Assembly (NCBI RefSeq): GCF_000208745.1
Contig: NC_030851.1
Coordinates: forward strand, 40,573,662 to 40,637,661
Origin: Theobroma cacao
Lineage: Eukaryota > Streptophyta > Magnoliopsida > Malvales > Malvaceae
Reading direction: 5' to 3'
Length of the DNA stretch: 64,000 nucleotides
Notes under the pieces: generated by a model
What the model was told of the DNA's origin: nothing
What the model saw: the letters and a program-made list of their open reading frames with translations, nothing else
Databases searched by the model: none
In this document: positions 26,914 through 39,639 of the stretch, piece by piece
Position numbering within the stretch: position 1 is the first letter of the stretch
Layout of the letters: every line of letters begins with the position of its first letter
Program-made: the position numbers and the translations under genes

Positions 26914-28116
26914 TTTTCTGATACAAATCAATTATTCCAACATCAATAAGCATACACAGCCTCCAATCAAAAGATTAAATTCACGTAAAAAGAAAAACAC
27001 ACACACAACAAATCAATCTTTCTTTCACACACATTTTGCGTCCGATTTGTAGAAAACCAAACAAACTGTTCCGACAATTCCTTTAAATACTCAACTAAGA
27101 CACAAGAAACTCATACTAATATATCACATCTAACGTAATAAACAAATAAATAACACCCATGTCAAGAATCAAGACAGTTGTTACCGGTTATACTCGAGGT
27201 TTTTAGATACCAACAAGCATGAATACATCCACAAACATAAAATCGAAAAGATAAGAACAAAAGAAAGAAACTTTCGTTAAATCTTTCAACCTTGATCGTG
27301 ACGGGTTCTCTAATATATACTCAACTACAAAGCAAATACGATTCAAGCCTTCTTATTACATAACAATTAAGGGTGCAGATAAACGACCCACCAAATAAAA
27401 CCACCTTTTCAAAAGATGGAAATAGTCAGCAAACGTTGTGTTTAATAGAACTAAGAGAACTTTATTTGTTTATACAGCTCAGGACAGAGAAGTGAGAGCT
27501 ACCACCATTAAAAAAAGAAAAAAGAAATAAAAAAAAAAGAAAAAAGAGAGACACCTTTGTCATTAAAATACTGTATTATCGTATCCACGTAAGACAAAAA
27601 CAAATCTTCATTGAAATAAGAAAATCAAGGTTCGTTTACAGTTGACTCAAATATCAATGGCGCAAAACGTGAAAACCGAGTCAACTCATAAAGAAACTCG
27701 AAGCTTTCCAAGAAACTTTCAGGTCAAAATAATGAGAAAATCAAGTGTTTTCATGATTTCAAAGAACCAAAGACAAAAACAACAGTCAGTGAGCAAAACT
27801 ACAGAGGGAAATCAAAAACGAAAAAAGAAAGCAAAAAAAATGGAAAACCCAATCTATCATTACGAGAATTGCATTACTCCAAGAAGAAAAAATAGGAAGA
27901 TCCTGGCTTACCTTAACAAGAAGGAATTCAAGATTCCGAGAAAGAGGCAAATAAATCGTGAAAACACAGTTTGCTCTTCGCTCGCGAGTCGCGCAATCTG
28001 ATACTCCTTGATGATAATTTAATAGTTCGAATTAGAACTAAAGCAATTTCGGGGAAAGACGACGACGTATGAGAAAGTGCGACGAATTGGGATAGGGACG
28101 GAATGGGAAGAGACAA
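26914..28116 (-). other. 5' leader of the HIR gene with a 5'-UTR intron
   Basis: A clear acceptor (TATCAG) ends four bases before the HIR ATG, and a donor (AAG|GTAAGC) lies at 27910-27911. A 5'-UTR intron of about 1 kb (26918-27911) is therefore likely, with the first non-coding exon starting at about 27912. Its right edge and the transcription start are not defined. Leader introns of this kind often raise expression. This is inferred from splice signals alone. Confidence 0.55.
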
Positions 28117-29514
28117 GTCTTTCTATTCCCTAGTCGTTTTGTCTGTTTCAGCGCGTAGAAGATATTTTGCGCCGTCGCTTTACAAACCACGCGGGAAATA
28201 AAGTCGTCACTATATCCCTTAAACGAGGATCTAATTTCTCAATTATTTTATATAAAAAAATTTATTTTGGTAACTGCCGTGAATTCATCATAATTGGTGT
28301 AGAATAAATAAGATTTTTTTTTAAATATACATCCATTGTTTCGTAAATAAAAAGTACACGTTTTCATTAAATTTGACAATTATTATTTTTTATTAAACGT
28401 TTAAAAGTTATTTGTGAATATAAATTAAAAAGTAAGAATTTTTTATTATGATATAGAAATAAAAAGCTTTTTTATATAAATTTAATCCGATTTTGATCTA
28501 AATCAAAGCATGCTGATCCGATGATCACGTCTAAATGAATAATGGAGTGGTTCACACCAAATTTGTTTTGGGTTCATAACTTGACATTGCCATACTGTTA
28601 TGGACGTCGTTCTCCTAAAGAGAGGGCCCATCCAATATGGACCATTTGGGTTAACATCTAACAGGTCCAATATCTTCGAAGTTTGTTGAATGCAATTAAT
28701 TCAAGATTAACCCTAAATTTTACAATATTTAAAGAAATATTACAAGATTATTAAAAAAAATGAAATCGATATATGATTGTCATATGATATGAATCGATCC
28801 AATATCTTCAAGGATCACCGAAACAATTAATTTAAAATCAATTTTAAATTCAGTAACAAAACATAATATAATTACCCTATGATTGTTTTTTTAAAATGAA
28901 ATTTATATTATGTAATTATAAATAAAATTTTATTTTTTAAAAAAATTAAACAATAATTTAATATCGATATAATTTTTATCTTTACATGTTTATGTTCAGC
29001 ATTAAACTTAGTGTCGAGAGTATATATTTATATTTACATATTTATGATTAAGACAACAATGCCTGCTCTTAACCTAGTGTCGAGAGTACCCGATTGCCCC
29101 TACAAAATAAAGGTCAAATGGTTACCAAGCAGTTGCCAAGACATGTCCACGTTCAATCTCTATCCAGACACTTTTAATAGTGCATGCCGGCTTGGAATGG
29201 GCTTCTGGCTAGAATCGGACGCAATTCCAACTAGCCACTCTCATCACCACGCAATATCCTGCGTGATCACGTACTTTACCACAGTAATTACGTGCAACAT
29301 TACCACTGTAACTCTTTTTTCTTTTTATTTTTAAAAATATTGCTTAGCTATAATGACGTCATAAATTGGTAAAAAAGGTAAGTGGTGAGACTATAAATTA
29401 ATAATTATAACCAAAAAGGATTTCTAGGAATTTCAGAAAAAGGAAAGAACCGAAAAGTACTCTCTGATCGGTACCCCGTCAGTAAAGTTGATACTTTTAC
29501 AGTCGACGAATCTC
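28117..29514. other. Divergent intergenic region between HIR and HGLS
   Basis: Mostly AT-rich DNA with two diverged local duplications. One pair starts with TCCAATATCTTC near 28667 and 28798. The other carries AACYTAGTGTCGAGAGTA near 29005 and 29071. Both promoters must lie here. No gene is seen. Confidence 0.5.
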
Positions 29515-32500
29515 ATGAGACTAGTATCAACGATGTTTTCCTCGTGTCGTTGTTCGTCGGCGATTACTAAAACCGCCTCTCCGGTACCGTCTCTGGCCGC
29601 CTTCTCCTTTCCACCGCTACGCCGTGCTTTCATTTCCTTCAGCCACCTTTCATTTCCCCGGAACTCAGTTTCGTCCGGGAATCTAAAGTTTTGCACCGTT
29701 TCCGCCTCTAAATCAGATGTTCAATCCCACTCTTTTCGTCACGAGGTGATCCTCCTCTTGTTCTTAGTGAAAAAGAATGATAATCTTTCGTGAAATAATG
29801 TTTCATTGTGGAACTGTTTCAGCTTACAGTTCTTGTTTTTCTTGCTCTTCTTTTCTCGTATACGTGCCTGCTAGAGTCTGCTAGATGACTGAACACGTAA
29901 AGTATTAACAAAAACTTCACCGATTTTACGTATTTTAAATTAATAATTTTAAGCTCTGTTTTCATATGATATATAGTTCATCTTTTTTTTTTTTAATAAA
30001 ATGCTCAAATTTAAGATTTTTATCTAAATTTTATCGCTTTCTCAGTGTTTGAGTTAAGCTTAAGTGATAGATTATATGATTAATTTAATATCTAAATTAT
30101 TTAAATTCTACATTATAAAGTAATTAGTGAATAATAAGTGATCAATTATACTAGTAAAAGAACACAAACTTATGGAGATTTTTGTGTGATTTTATTTGAT
30201 AAAATTTAAGTAATGTATAGATATATTCAATATTTTTGTGTGAAAATGGTTTTTTTTTAACTTATATTGTAAGAAGTGCATGGTAATTTTGAAATTTAAA
30301 GCCGAAAAGATAAATCTTTTTTGATCAATATAACTAGAAAAAAATTGGTATTATGCATTGTATGTGTGACTAAAGCAGTGAAAATTATTACAAAAATAAG
30401 GGAGTTTTTTTCCTTTATACTTTCTAGAGAGATCCAGCAGGGTAATTTAATAAGCAGGTGTTGGTTCTTCACGTTTTAGTTTACTATATTGGCGTCCAGC
30501 ACGATAGATTCTGGCTTATAAGTAGGAGAAAACAGAGCTAAGATAAAACTGAACTTCTTAAAACCAAAGATTTGTTAAGACTCATCCCTCCCTAGGAAAA
30601 AAAGAAGGGGAAAAAGATGTTGCAGAGTTCTTTAACTTGGTCCTGGAAGCTGGCAAAGCCAATCTCTGGCCTTCTCAATGTGAATATCTTCAAGTTTTTT
30701 ACTTTACTTTTGTCCAATATTTGTATCTCAACCATTTACTTCTTATATGTTATCTTTGTTGCAGGGAGGTGAATCATTTTTCAGAGATGTCTTGACAAGT
30801 ATGGAAACAGTCTATTTAAATAGAAACCCCACTGCAAAAGCCATCTTGGAACTTGTCCACTCTGTTGATGACGAACAAATCTGCTATGATCATCTGGCTT
30901 TCAGGACTTTTGGGGTAAGCTGCCTTTGCTTTCAAATTGTTTGAGAATCAATTGTTCTTAATTAATTATATTGAGCTTTGAATTCTATCTCATTTGGTAA
31001 TTTAGGTAAATGGTTATGGGATTAACTCCATTGCAAGCTTTTTTCTGGACTACGGGTATACACAACAGGAGGAACTAAGATTTCCTGCTAAAAAATTGAA
31101 AGCCTTGTGGTTTTCTCCTCCCCGTAGTTCCTCACAAGATGGTGGCAGTGGTATTAATGGGCCCTTGCCAAGAGTATTCATTTCAGAGCTTCTCGTGGAT
31201 CAAATGAGCCCCAAAACTCAGGTACGTCTGTACTGGTGCAGTTTAAGTCAACGTTATTTTTTGGCCGTGGTTGGTGAACCACGTGGTCTTGCAACGTGGA
31301 AACCCACATCGGACTAGTGCAGGTTTTAATACTATTTATAACGACTCAAGTTTAAGCACCGGCTCAATAACATTTCGGACCTAAACCATGTGATCTTCAA
31401 AAATTGAAGCTCAAATTACTAGTAATAATGAATTTGGATTATTATATATGTCTTAACAATCATATTTGCATCAGATGTGAATGTGGGGTATCACAGTTGG
31501 TTCCTAAATTTTATTTATCTTAAGTGAAACTAGTTAAAAAATGTGAATTGCGTCTATCAGGCCTCCAAATGTTTGTAAGACCAGTAGAATTCATGAATTT
31601 TCTTGCCTAGAGTTGGATTAAACTGATAATTGTTTTAGCAGATTTTTTTTTTTTTTATATTCTACGATTTCATCTCCACTGTTTTACAGATGATGTTCGA
31701 GGTCAATAATTAATGTGGGAAAGCCCTAATATAAAAAACTATGCCTTTCTTTTTCTCTAACATAGAAAGATCCCTCAGTTATTTGTACAGAAATCTAGCC
31801 AAAGATGCTATAATGGGGAGACCATAATTTGCATCTGGCATTGTCCTTGCATCTTGTTTCTGTTTCTCATCTGCTCATTTTAGTGACAATGATATTTCAG
31901 GAAATAATCAGAAAATACACTGAAAAATCTGGTAGTGGGAATAAATATGCAGCTCTTGCAAGTTCTCTGGGATCTTTAACATGGGAGAAGCCCTTGTATT
32001 CTGAATTTCAACAACTGGCAGGGTATTTACTTGATTGTCTTTCTTTATTTGAGCAAACATATTTTCTCTAGGAAGATAGAACATTTAACAATATAAAATG
32101 AGCGGACTTTACCTTTTGGCATCTTAGTGCTATACGAACTAAGGTGATTGAGTTTGATTATGGACAAGCCTTCCTTTACAAATGCTTATTTACATTTGTC
32201 TAATGCTCAGGGAAAGTGAATATGCTGCTTGGACCCTTGTCAATGGCTATGCACTCAATCATGTCACTATCTCCACTCATCGGCTGAAATCTAACTTGAG
32301 GAATATCAAACGCCTCAACCAGTTCATCGAACAGAATGGGTTCAAGTTGAATTCTGAAGGAGGAGTTTCAAAAGGTTTGCAACTTTTTGAAACACTTCAT
32401 GCTGTTTTATATTAGTCATACATGGAAATTGCTGATAGTTATATCAAGCAGACTCCTCTCTCAATGTCAAATGTCATAGAATGGAATAGGAAGGATATGA

Positions 32501-33812
32501 GATGAATGGAATACACTAAATACTCATAAAAGCAGGTCTTTCAAAGTATGAAATGATAGCTTTTGGCTGCTCTAATTTTAATTTTAGAGAATGAAAAGTT
32601 CCTTTGGCATTCTGGCGCAAAGAAGAGAGTTTAATGGATTAAGCTGTAAAAATGCTATGTATCTTTGTGAGTGTGTGTGTTTTCTGTAATCATGCTTGAG
32701 TTAAGGGTCTTCATAACCTGGGAAATACTTGGTGCCAACCAGATAATAAGAAAAAATTAAAGCTTTTTGAGGAGCTCTCAAGCTTTTTATAGTTACTCTG
32801 GATTTCTCCAGCCATTAAGAGGCTAAGATTAGATGCTTCTCTGTATTTCTTTCCTAACTTTAAAACTCAACAATAAAATATGCATATGGTGTTGTGCATA
32901 AATGTCTAGTGAATAGCTCCAACTTTAGGGGTTAAATGTATTCTTTTCTGAATGCTTCCTTGTAATCATCAATGAATAAGAAATCTTGAATGAACATGCA
33001 CTTGGCGCAGCTGGGATTATTATTCCGTTATACAAGTAAACTATTGAACCTTTCTGCAAGATTAGAAATTGTTCAGAACATTTCATATTGCAATAGCTAT
33101 TTAGCTTATTTAGGGGTTGTTGTCTTTTTCCTTCCTCCTTCAACCCCATTTGCGTTTCTAGCAACAGCTTTCATGTGTATACTCATTTTTCTGTCTGTTA
33201 GATATGCTGCTTATGACCATGTTGAATATTGTCAATAATCAATTATTGCTCATGTTATTGGTTGGAAAATGAAGTTGACAATTTAATGGCTTTATTTCCT
33301 CCATTTCAGTGAGTCCTGATGGTCTTCTGCTGCAAAGTTCAACAGTGGCAGATTCAATCCCTTTCTGTTTTTCTGACGGTGTCAATGAGTCTGTCCCCTG
33401 TTCATACATCGAGTTCGCAGAACGCCTTGTGCTGCCTCAATATAAAAACTTGCCTGAGAATGAGGTATTAACAATATTTTGGTTGTTGATAAGAGAGATT
33501 AATTTCAATAAGATACTTAAGTGAATGTACAAAAAATCTACTATTTACACGGATCCATTGTGGATATTAGCTCACAGTGTTAGCTTTGAATGGTTTTAAT
33601 GTCATTGCTTCTCTGTAGACACAATCTTCTGATTATCGATTAATCTGCCAAAAATACGTACTACTATAAACGCTTCACAGGTACTGACTACTTGTATTAT
33701 GAACTTAATTGCACAGGTTCAAGAGTTCCACAGGCGAGATGGATTTGAGGTTGGAAATGCTGACAAGATCTTTGAGAGCACATCGAAAGAGCAGCTTACA
33801 AGAAGAGCTTGA
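29515..33812 (+). CDS. HGLS: 2-oxoadipate dioxygenase/decarboxylase, chloroplast (DUF1338, HGLS/FLO7 family)
   Basis: Fe(II) enzyme converting 2-oxoadipate to D-2-hydroxyglutarate in lysine catabolism. The rice homologue FLO7 affects amyloplast and starch development in the outer endosperm. Exons are 29515-29745, 30765-30914, 31006-31221, 31901-32022, 32211-32374, 33310-33464 and 33717-33812, giving 377 aa with all phases consistent. The first exon is Ser/Arg/Phe-rich and acid-poor, as a plastid transit peptide is. Metal-ligand candidates are His120 (YDHLAFRTFG), His257 (ALNHVTIS) and a Glu in SYIEFAERL (probably Glu329). The start is the first ATG in frame; a second Met lies six residues later. 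The exon 4/5 join gives LAGESEYAAW, where I expected LARESEY, so that junction is slightly less sure. The largest introns follow exons 1, 3 and 5. Confidence 0.92.
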
Positions 33813-34548
33813 TGGGGTGCATACCAACATCTTTATCAGGATCATGGCTGGAACTCTGGGTAAATCTAGCCAGAGGTCCCATAATAAGTTAGTCTTCTTA
33901 TCATAGATCTAAGTGTAAATCAACTAGTGTCGTAGTTGTCCAAAGTGCTAAAAATAATTGCCTGTAGTATAATGAAAGGAGTTAAAGAGTCCATTTGAGT
34001 TTGAACCGTGGCTATATCACAAACCATGATTCTACATTTAATCACTAATCATATGTTTTAGACTTGTTCTAAATTCCTTCAAGGAATTCTTCAAAATGAT
34101 TGATGGACTAGTTGCCAATGATCTAACAACTCATTGCCAAACAGTGTTTGATCGGGATAAAAGGCTACTCACCAAGAGAGACAATGTTCGCTACAGGCAA
34201 CTCTTACAGCCAAGCGGATGCTACCAAGAAACAAGTACTTTGTGTACATCAAGGAAGAAAAAACAGAAAGGAGAGAGAGCAAATCTTTAATATTTCCAAA
34301 TAGATTAAAGCAACAGATGGTTAACATGGCATTGTGCTCTACAAGCTTTCACCTGCCATGACTATCCTGCTGGGGAGGCTATCATCCTAAACACAACATT
34401 AGGCAAGCATGTTTTCACTGTTGCTTTTTCCATTGTCTGGGAACAAATGCTTTGACAGAATACATCTATACCGAGAAAAAAGAAAGGGAAAAGGAAGTAA
34501 AATGATGAGAAGAGGTCGAGGAAAAAAAGGATAATTAACTACCCAACA
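33813..34548. other. Intergenic, convergent HGLS and PBL 3' ends
   Basis: Both 3' UTRs should lie here. No repeat or gene is recognised. Confidence 0.45.
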
Positions 34549-37500
34549 TTATGGTTTACCATTGGGTTTCGGTGACCGATAGGGATACTGATGGTGATAG
34601 GGAGAAGCATGGGAACCGTTTGGAATGGAAAGGCTCCTCTGCCCATTCCTTGAAAGCAATCCGGCTTGAGTTCGGATACCATTTCTAGCATTCGGACTGG
34701 ACCCTATGCGTTCTGCTTGCATTGTCTGGAAATAATACGATGAGCTTGCCATGTCCTTGAGATTCGGTAGAGGCTTCAAGGCTTCCACCACTTCGCTCAT
34801 TAAAGGTCTGGCTTTTGGATCGCGGCTAAGACAGTGAGCAGCCAGCTGTGCAGCTTTCTGAGCACCTTTAATTGAGAAGTGACCTTCAAGCCTAGGATCT
34901 ATCAACCTATAGAACCTTCTTCTCTCACCTAGATGAGGCCGAGCCCATTCCACAAGATTGTGTTCTCCGTTAGGTCGGTTTTTGTCCATGGATCTTCTAC
35001 CAGTCAACATTTCAAGTAGAACCACACCAAAACTGTAGACATCACTTCTTGATGTAAGATGTCCTGATACAGAATTATGTTCATCTGATTAGACTCAATA
35101 AGGAGGAAATAGAAAAACAAGGCATTGCTTTTCATAGGGATAAGCACGAATGTTATTGAAAACAAGGAAATACATACAGAAAATTGCAGGCAATCGAAAT
35201 TAAAAGCTAACTTGCACATCTTTTTACTTTCAAGGATAAGGTTGAGGGAATTAAAAATGGGGAAGGGGGATGTAAGTTGGCAAACTTTTAGAAGCATCTC
35301 CTTTTAAGTAAAGCTTACCAGTCATTACGTATTCTGGGGCTGCATATCCGTATGTTCCCATCACACGGGTTGATACGTGGGTTTTGTCTCCCTCAGGACC
35401 ATCTTTGGCAAGTCCAAAATCAGAAAGCTTTGCATTATAGTCCTGCAATGGCAAATTACCATAATGAGTAATCCATACCAAAGAAAAAATTCTTTTTTTT
35501 TTGTTTAAACAGAATTTTTATTGAGGTTAAAGCTTTCGCCACATACTGCATCTAGTAGGATGTTAGAGGTTTTGAAATCCCGATATATTACTGGCCTTTC
35601 TGCCTCTTCATGAAGAAAGGCAAGACCCTTTGCAGCACCTAGTGCAATTTTCATCCGTATGGACCACGGAAGAGGCAAGGATCCTGCATAAATCATAATT
35701 TGCAATAAACAACAGAGAGTTACAATGTTATCTAAGAACATAAAACTCCCAACTAGAGAATATAGCTATAATAAATATGTAAGCTATCATGGTTAAGCAG
35801 TAATACAACAGACTATCTAAGAGGTCAGCATCTTCTGAAGTAGATTGGGGATCCATTATTTCTGAAACTTCAATCTAAAAAGCAGCCATATGTGAAAGAG
35901 ATGAAATTTGTTCACTCAATTTTCACAAGAAAATATATATAGCAAGTGATTGAAATCCACCTATTTATAGGTTGTGAATGAACATTCATGATGTCCTAAA
36001 AAAATGAACATTTTAAAGTAAAATATCATTGATCAAAAAATTTGTCTTAAAGATGAAAAAACAACTACGTACTTCTGAAAAGGTGGTTTTCCAAGCTTCC
36101 GCGAGGCATAAACTCATACACTAGCAATCTCTGATCATCTTCAATGCAATAACCAATAAGTTTAACCAAGTTAGGATGGACAAGATCACCAAGAAAATTA
36201 ACTTCGGCCTGCCACATTGATGATCCAAGAATCAACAAAAGACTAAATGGTTCTAATGAAAACAGGAAGAAAATGAGGCACTGGTATGACATAATCTGTA
36301 CAGTGAAAATGCTGAGGAAAGGTGCAAACCAGCCATTCTTTATGACCCTGGAGGCCATCATGGTTGAGTGTTTTAACAGCAACAGTAAGCCCAGTGCCTG
36401 GTTTTACAGGAGCTGTTCCATTTTCCTCGATCCACCCTTTGAAAACACAACCAAAACCACCTTCACCAAGGAGACTCTCAGGTCTGAAGTTTCTAGTTGC
36501 CAACTTTAGATCATTAAATGCGAACTTCCGTAACCGGGATGCAACTTTAAGCTCTTCTTCAAGTTTGGAAGTAGATGCATTACTTTCTGCATTGCTAGTG
36601 GTTGTAGACGAGACAACTGGAGCTGTTGGTTGATCTCTACTGGTATCATTCGCAGATTTGCTATCTGTTCATCAATGCACAGATTAACATGTTAGAAGAT
36701 AAAATTATATGGGTCTCTACAAGGAAAAACACATATTTGTGGAATTTGAGTTGCCACACCTTCTACCATTTTCCATATGAGTTCCAGCATGATTAGAATG
36801 CTGATACAGTGATAATATAGTCCATTTTTGAGTATATATATCTGGTAAAACTTCTTTGAGTTTCTCAAATTCATTTAAAATGGAGCAGTAAATACAAACA
36901 GCTAAAGAGGATGGTTTCAACCATTACTAAGAACAAATCACAATGGACTGTAAAACTTTTGAGAGAGAAATAGAGACAGGAGACCGTAAAAGTTAAACTA
37001 TATTCATACAAAAATGATTTAGTGCTGAAACACCCAAACTGAGGCACACCAGCACTGACAAACCTAAATTCTGCTACCACCATTCAAATACAACTACTTT
37101 GACAAATTGCTGCTAAGTTTGGCAGACAAACCTTCTTTCAAACTACCAGCAATAAAAGAATATTCCATTGACACTGCTTCAAACATGCCATTATATCATC
37201 CCACAAGTTTTTAGCAGCCTATTGTCACTACCGTAGCCCGTAACTGCTCCCAAATAAAAACGATCTACTATTCTTTTTAGGCCAGAGAACAAACCTCTTT
37301 CTCATTTAAGAAATTCTGGATTTCTACTAACCTTGCTTAAATGGAAATTATTAAAATGCATACTTGCAAATCTTAATACTTTTGTTTCCTAAATTAGTCA
37401 TCCAGTTATTAATTAATTCTCTAAAAGATTGGTCACAGACTGCAGTTTCCTTCACTTCTTATTCTCACTGTGTTTGTTTCTTCACTTAAACACTGACTTG

Positions 37501-38666
37501 CTGCTGTCATCCACGAGAGTTCAGCATTAATATCTAACTCAGACCACCTAAATTCACATTCTATAATTAGTCTGTGAACAAAAGATTTATATCAAATTCT
37601 CCAACTAGCAACTGATTTCCTTCCCTAGCCTCTAAAACAATAACAAACACCATGTAGAAAGAAATTGATTGTGGCAGACAATCAGCTCTAGTGCTAAGAA
37701 CGAGAGTTTTCACAGTGTTTCCAAGACCTATCTTTCCACGCAACAAGACTGAAGATTGTAAAATTTACAAGAAATGAACACATTACAAGTTAAAAAGATT
37801 CTGCCACGAAAGCAAAACAGAATGCAAGAGAAAATGAAACTGACAACAAGTTGAGCAACTAAATTATTGGTTGACACAAGGCATCATGGAAAGTAAATAA
37901 ATCTTCAGTCCTTTGTCATCCATTCTTCTGTCTTCACATTAACAAACTCATTCCAAATTTCAAGATCATCCATGAGAACAAGACAGGAACTTCCAAATTT
38001 CATAATATATTTAAGTCGCTCAAGGTTTTGGTTAAACTCTCATTGGATGCAAAATTTCAAAAAAATAAAATCCCCACTTTCAAAAGAGATATAGCTAGTT
38101 AAATTCTACTAATTGGCCCCAATCATATCAGTGAAAACACACTGCTTGAATAATATCTCACTAAGCTTGATGCAGCATCTTAAAGGCTGCACCAAGCCAA
38201 AAGAAAAAAGCTAGCATTTGGCTTGGCTTCCCCGTTGTCATCTCCAAGCTACTTACAAACTACCAAAAGCACATTCACATCAATAAATGATCATGACAAT
38301 AAACATATCATTTCCATCCAGCAAAACATGCCAAAGAGATCATGATTCAAACTAATTCCAGGTAACCAAAAACAAAGAAACAAGTTCTACAATTTAATAG
38401 CAAAGCACAAAAAGAAAAGTAACATTTAGCAAGAAAAAAATGAAAAAATTACCATAATGAGTACTGGTCCCACTAACAGAACTATCAACTTTGGATCTTG
38501 CAGAAATGCAGCTTCCAATAAGCCTCAACTTAACCCAACACCCTGTTTCTTCTATCACAGCTTCATCATCAAGATCTTCTTTTTCACTGTTTTTCTTCTT
38601 CTTCCTTCCCTTTGATTTGCACATATCCCAAGACTTCGCCTTTCCTTCCTCCAAACCTAATCCCAT
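34549..38666 (-). CDS. PBL34: Receptor-like cytoplasmic kinase VII, PBL34/35/36 type
   Basis: Ser/Thr kinase that passes signals from pattern receptors at the plasma membrane; PBL34-36 act downstream of the LORE receptor in Arabidopsis. Exons are 38453-38666, 36330-36664, 36073-36208, 35547-35683, 35319-35442 and 34549-35063, giving 486 aa. The N-terminus MGLGLEEG has Gly2 (myristoylation) and Cys16, followed by a Lys run and the subgroup motif [13 protein letters not shown]. Kinase motifs are the Gly loop [12 protein letters not shown] (138 on), Lys169 in [20 protein letters not shown] with Asp264, DFG at 282-284 and the activation loop [18 protein letters not shown]. The tail is Ser/Asn/Tyr-rich and ends SPKPNGKP. 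All catalytic residues are present, so it is an active RD-type kinase. The first intron is 1.8 kb. The symbol denotes the subgroup, not a proven one-to-one orthologue. Confidence 0.93.
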
Positions 38667-39639
38667 CTTCTCTCTTCTTCCAGCCCTAACAATTTCTCAT
38701 ACCATCAAAACCCCACAAAAACTAAAAGTACCCAAATTTAGTAATGTTCTAACCCAAAACCCCACTTTTTCAAAAAAAGGTAGAGAAAGCTAAAAACAAG
38801 AGAAACCCAGTTGAGGAAAGAGCCAGATCAAATTAACCAGACCCAAAAAAAAAAAACCCAAATTTAAAACAAAAAAAAAAACAAAGTAGGATGTTGATGG
38901 AGCTTGGAAAATGCTTAAGAACAAAACAAAGTTTGTTTCTTTTCTTCTTTTCTATTTTGGGTTCTTTATTATTAGAAGATGGAATTAATAAATCTCAGCT
39001 GAAAGCACGAAAATGTACTCACAAGCTGAAATGCTGAGCTGAATAGTTTAAAAGTTTTTAAAGCAAAACAAATAAAAAGATTAAAAAAAGGAAAAATATT
39101 CACTTCTCTTCTTCACTTACTATTATTGATTCTCTTATTTTATTTTTTCTTTTTTAATTCTAAATCGAATCAAAGACTAGAGAAAAAGCAACATGGGGCT
39201 GCCCGGAGAAAAAGGGGGCAGGAGGTGCCCGGTGAGAGACAGATTTTACCCCTTACTGGCTTTGGAGGGATTGCACGTTGAGAAAGACGAGAGGAGGGTA
39301 GTTCGGGCAGCCGGGAAGGGGTGAAAAAACGTGGGCAGTGTGGGCATAGACAAAAAAATATAAAATAAGAAGTGGGACCTACTTGGATGGTGACGTGTCC
39401 GACTTCGGTGGGCGGACGCCAACGCGCGCGTCGACATTGAAAAATTCATGCCTCCCTTTTCCATTTTGTTTTTAATAAGTATTTTCACTTATTTTACACA
39501 TTTAAAAGATTTATAAATAATACTTGTGTTTAAGTGATAATATATAAATATTTTTTAATACAAATACTTTTACATATTTTTAAGTATAAATCCTTTGCAA
39601 TCACGGTGACTCGAACCAGGGGGCCTGCTACAATTGAAT
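38667..39639. other. PBL-type kinase 5' UTR and promoter
   Basis: The DNA next to the ATG has long A-runs and Pu/Py-rich tracts on the plus strand, as expected for an untranslated leader read from the minus strand. A GC-rich island lies at about 39190-39440. No gene is seen. Confidence 0.5.

Noticed and set aside
27642..28001. Lys-rich 119-codon open frame on the plus strand
   Set aside because: Low-complexity A-rich translation of the HIR leader intron and first exon read antisense.
10527..33812. Possible plastid carbon cluster (AMY3 with HGLS/FLO7)
   Set aside because: VDAC and HIR lie between them, the strands differ and the families are unrelated, so chance proximity is the simpler view.
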